From Campylobacteraceae bacterium (GTDB taxonomy: Bacteria > Campylobacterota > Campylobacteria > Campylobacterales > Sulfurospirillaceae): DNA of 6,150 bases. The first letter of the stretch is position 1. Each line of letters starts with the position of its first letter. The DNA lies in contig JALUMJ010000207.1 in assembly GCA_027040375.1 (NCBI GenBank), positions 1 through 6,150 of the forward strand, in the 5' to 3' direction. Positions 5,301 through 6,150 of the stretch are shown piece after piece. The translations under genes were made by a program, and so were the position numbers. The notes under the pieces were generated by a model that was not told where the DNA came from, searched no databases, and saw only the letters and a list, made by a program, of their open reading frames with translations.

Positions 5301-6150
5301 AAGCTTTTCAACCACTCCCACCATCTTTTTAATCTCTTTTTTTGTTATGATGTATGGGGGCATAAAGTAAATTATATTGCCAAGTGGTCTTATGTAAATT
5401 CCTTCTTTCAAAGCTTCTTGGAAAAATTTTAAACCAATTCTCTCTTTTGCATCATATCCTTGTAGTTCAATCGCACAAATCATTCCTCGTTGGCGTACTT
5501 CTTTTACATTTGGTAAGCCCTCAAGTGGCTTTGTTAGCTTTTGCATCAAAGCTATCTTTTTTTTGTTTTTTTCTATGATATTTTCATTTTCAAATATATC
5601 TAAAACTGCATTTGCAACCGCGCATGCTATGGTATTTCCTGTATATGAATGTGAATCTAAAAATGACTTTCCTTTGTCATAATCACAATAAAAAGCGTCA
5701 TAAATATCATCAGTAAAAAGCACAACAGAAAGAGGCATATATCCACCTGTAATTCCTTTTGAAAGACAAAGAAAATCAGGGCTAATCCCAGCTTGTTCAC
5801 ACGCAAACATACTGCCAGTTCTACCAAATCCAACTGCAATCTCATCAGCTATCAAAAATACTCCGAATTCATCACACAAAGCTCTTAATTTTGTGATATA
5901 ACTCGCATCATACATCTTCATACTTCCTGCGCATTGGACTAGTGGTTCTATCACGACTGAAGCTATCTTGCCTTTATGCTTTTTAAAAATCTCTCTCATA
6001 TCATCTATAGCTTCATCTTCATCAACCAAAGAGGGGGATTTTGCTTGGATTGTCTTAAGCAGTATTTCACTATATATATCTTTGTAAAGCCCTGTATCAC
6101 TAACTGCCAAAGCACCCATAGTTTCTCCATGGTATGAGTTTTGCAAAGAA
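5286..6150 (-). CDS. bioA: Adenosylmethionine-8-amino-7-oxononanoate aminotransferase BioA, N-terminus beyond window
   Basis: PLP enzyme of biotin synthesis that moves the amino group of S-adenosylmethionine to 7-keto-8-aminopelargonate, giving 7,8-diaminopelargonate in the cytoplasm. 287 codons lie in the window; about 140 N-terminal residues are missing against a usual length near 430. Marks seen: SYHGETMGA near the right edge (E. coli YHGD region), IIEPLVQ-like substrate-domain sequence, IADEIAVGFGRTG with the PLP-binding aspartate (E. coli D245) and Arg (R253), LSKGITGGYMPLS with the Schiff-base lysine (E. coli K274; codon at 5759-5757), HSYTGN, and the BioA-type end IRPLGNIIYFMPPY holding the substrate-carboxylate arginine. 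The spacing from aspartate to lysine is 29 residues, as in E. coli. A TTG at 6146 is internal, not the start, because family homology continues beyond it. Other class III aminotransferases are possible, but the MPPY ending favours BioA. Confidence 0.92.
   Translation of the reverse strand, partial: SLQNSYHGETMGALAVSDTGLYKDIYSEILLKTIQAKSPSLVDEDEAIDDMREIFKKHKGKIASVVIEPLVQCAGSMKMYDASYITKLRALCDEFGVFLIADEIAVGFGRTGSMFACEQAGISPDFLCLSKGITGGYMPLSVVLFTDDIYDAFYCDYDKGKSFLDSHSYTGNTIACAVANAVLDIFENENIIEKNKKKIALMQKLTKPLEGLPNVKEVRQRGMICAIELQGYDAKERIGLKFFQEALKEGIYIRPLGNIIYFMPPYIITKKEIKKMVGVVEKLLHVV
5291..5300. repeat. Perfect 10-base palindrome at the convergent gene overlap
   Basis: CTACATGTAG is its own reverse complement. 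It contains the stop codon of the aldolase-fold gene and, on the other strand, encodes the last residues of BioA (LHV). There is no loop and no adjacent T-run, so it is not a standard intrinsic terminator; whether it has a function is unknown. Confidence 0.5.

Noticed and set aside
5384..5845. Two frames inside bioA (plus 5384-5578 and minus 5657-5845)
   Set aside because: Both are out-of-frame shadows of the BioA coding sequence, which carries clear PLP-enzyme motifs.
1..6150. CRISPR array, tRNA, rRNA, insertion sequence or integrase
   Set aside because: No regularly spaced long repeats, no cloverleaf or rRNA sequence, no transposase-like frame and no long terminal inverted repeats were seen; nearly all sequence is explained by coding regions.

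Overview
The window is AT-rich (G+C about one third by eye), with tightly packed genes and short intergenic gaps. The protein sequences look like a free-living Gram-negative bacterium, most likely a member of the Campylobacterota (Sulfurimonas, Sulfurovum or Arcobacter type). This rests on protein style and on rsmH being followed by one small FtsL-like gene instead of a full division cluster. It is an inference; no database search was possible.

Layout from left to right. Positions 1-2803 (minus) hold an RND-family inner-membrane efflux pump. I read its frame through codon by codon and found no stop. Its C-terminus lies beyond the left edge. Positions 2806-3410 (minus) hold a type II toxin-antitoxin pair, a Phd/YefM-like antitoxin followed by a RelE/ParE-family toxin. 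The 79-base gap at 3411-3489 carries the likely promoter and operator of the pair, a tandem 12-base-period repeat. Positions 3490-4676 (minus) hold rsmH (16S rRNA methyltransferase), overlapping by 4 bases a small bitopic coiled-coil protein resembling FtsL. A 63-base divergent intergenic region (4677-4739) separates rsmH from a plus-strand gene at 4740-5300. That gene is a class II aldolase/adducin-fold protein that has lost its metal ligands. It converges with, and overlaps by 15 bases, a minus-strand BioA aminotransferase (biotin synthesis) whose N-terminus lies beyond the right edge.

Functionally this is mostly core genome (ribosome maturation, division-type membrane protein, biotin synthesis) with an accessory toxin-antitoxin module between the rsmH pair and the efflux pump. 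The pump ATG lies two bases after the toxin stop and has no visible ribosome binding site of its own, so its expression may depend on the toxin-antitoxin transcript. I see no clear undescribed multi-gene system. The observations most worth a second look are the degenerate aldolase-fold protein, the toxin/pump junction and the operator-like repeat.
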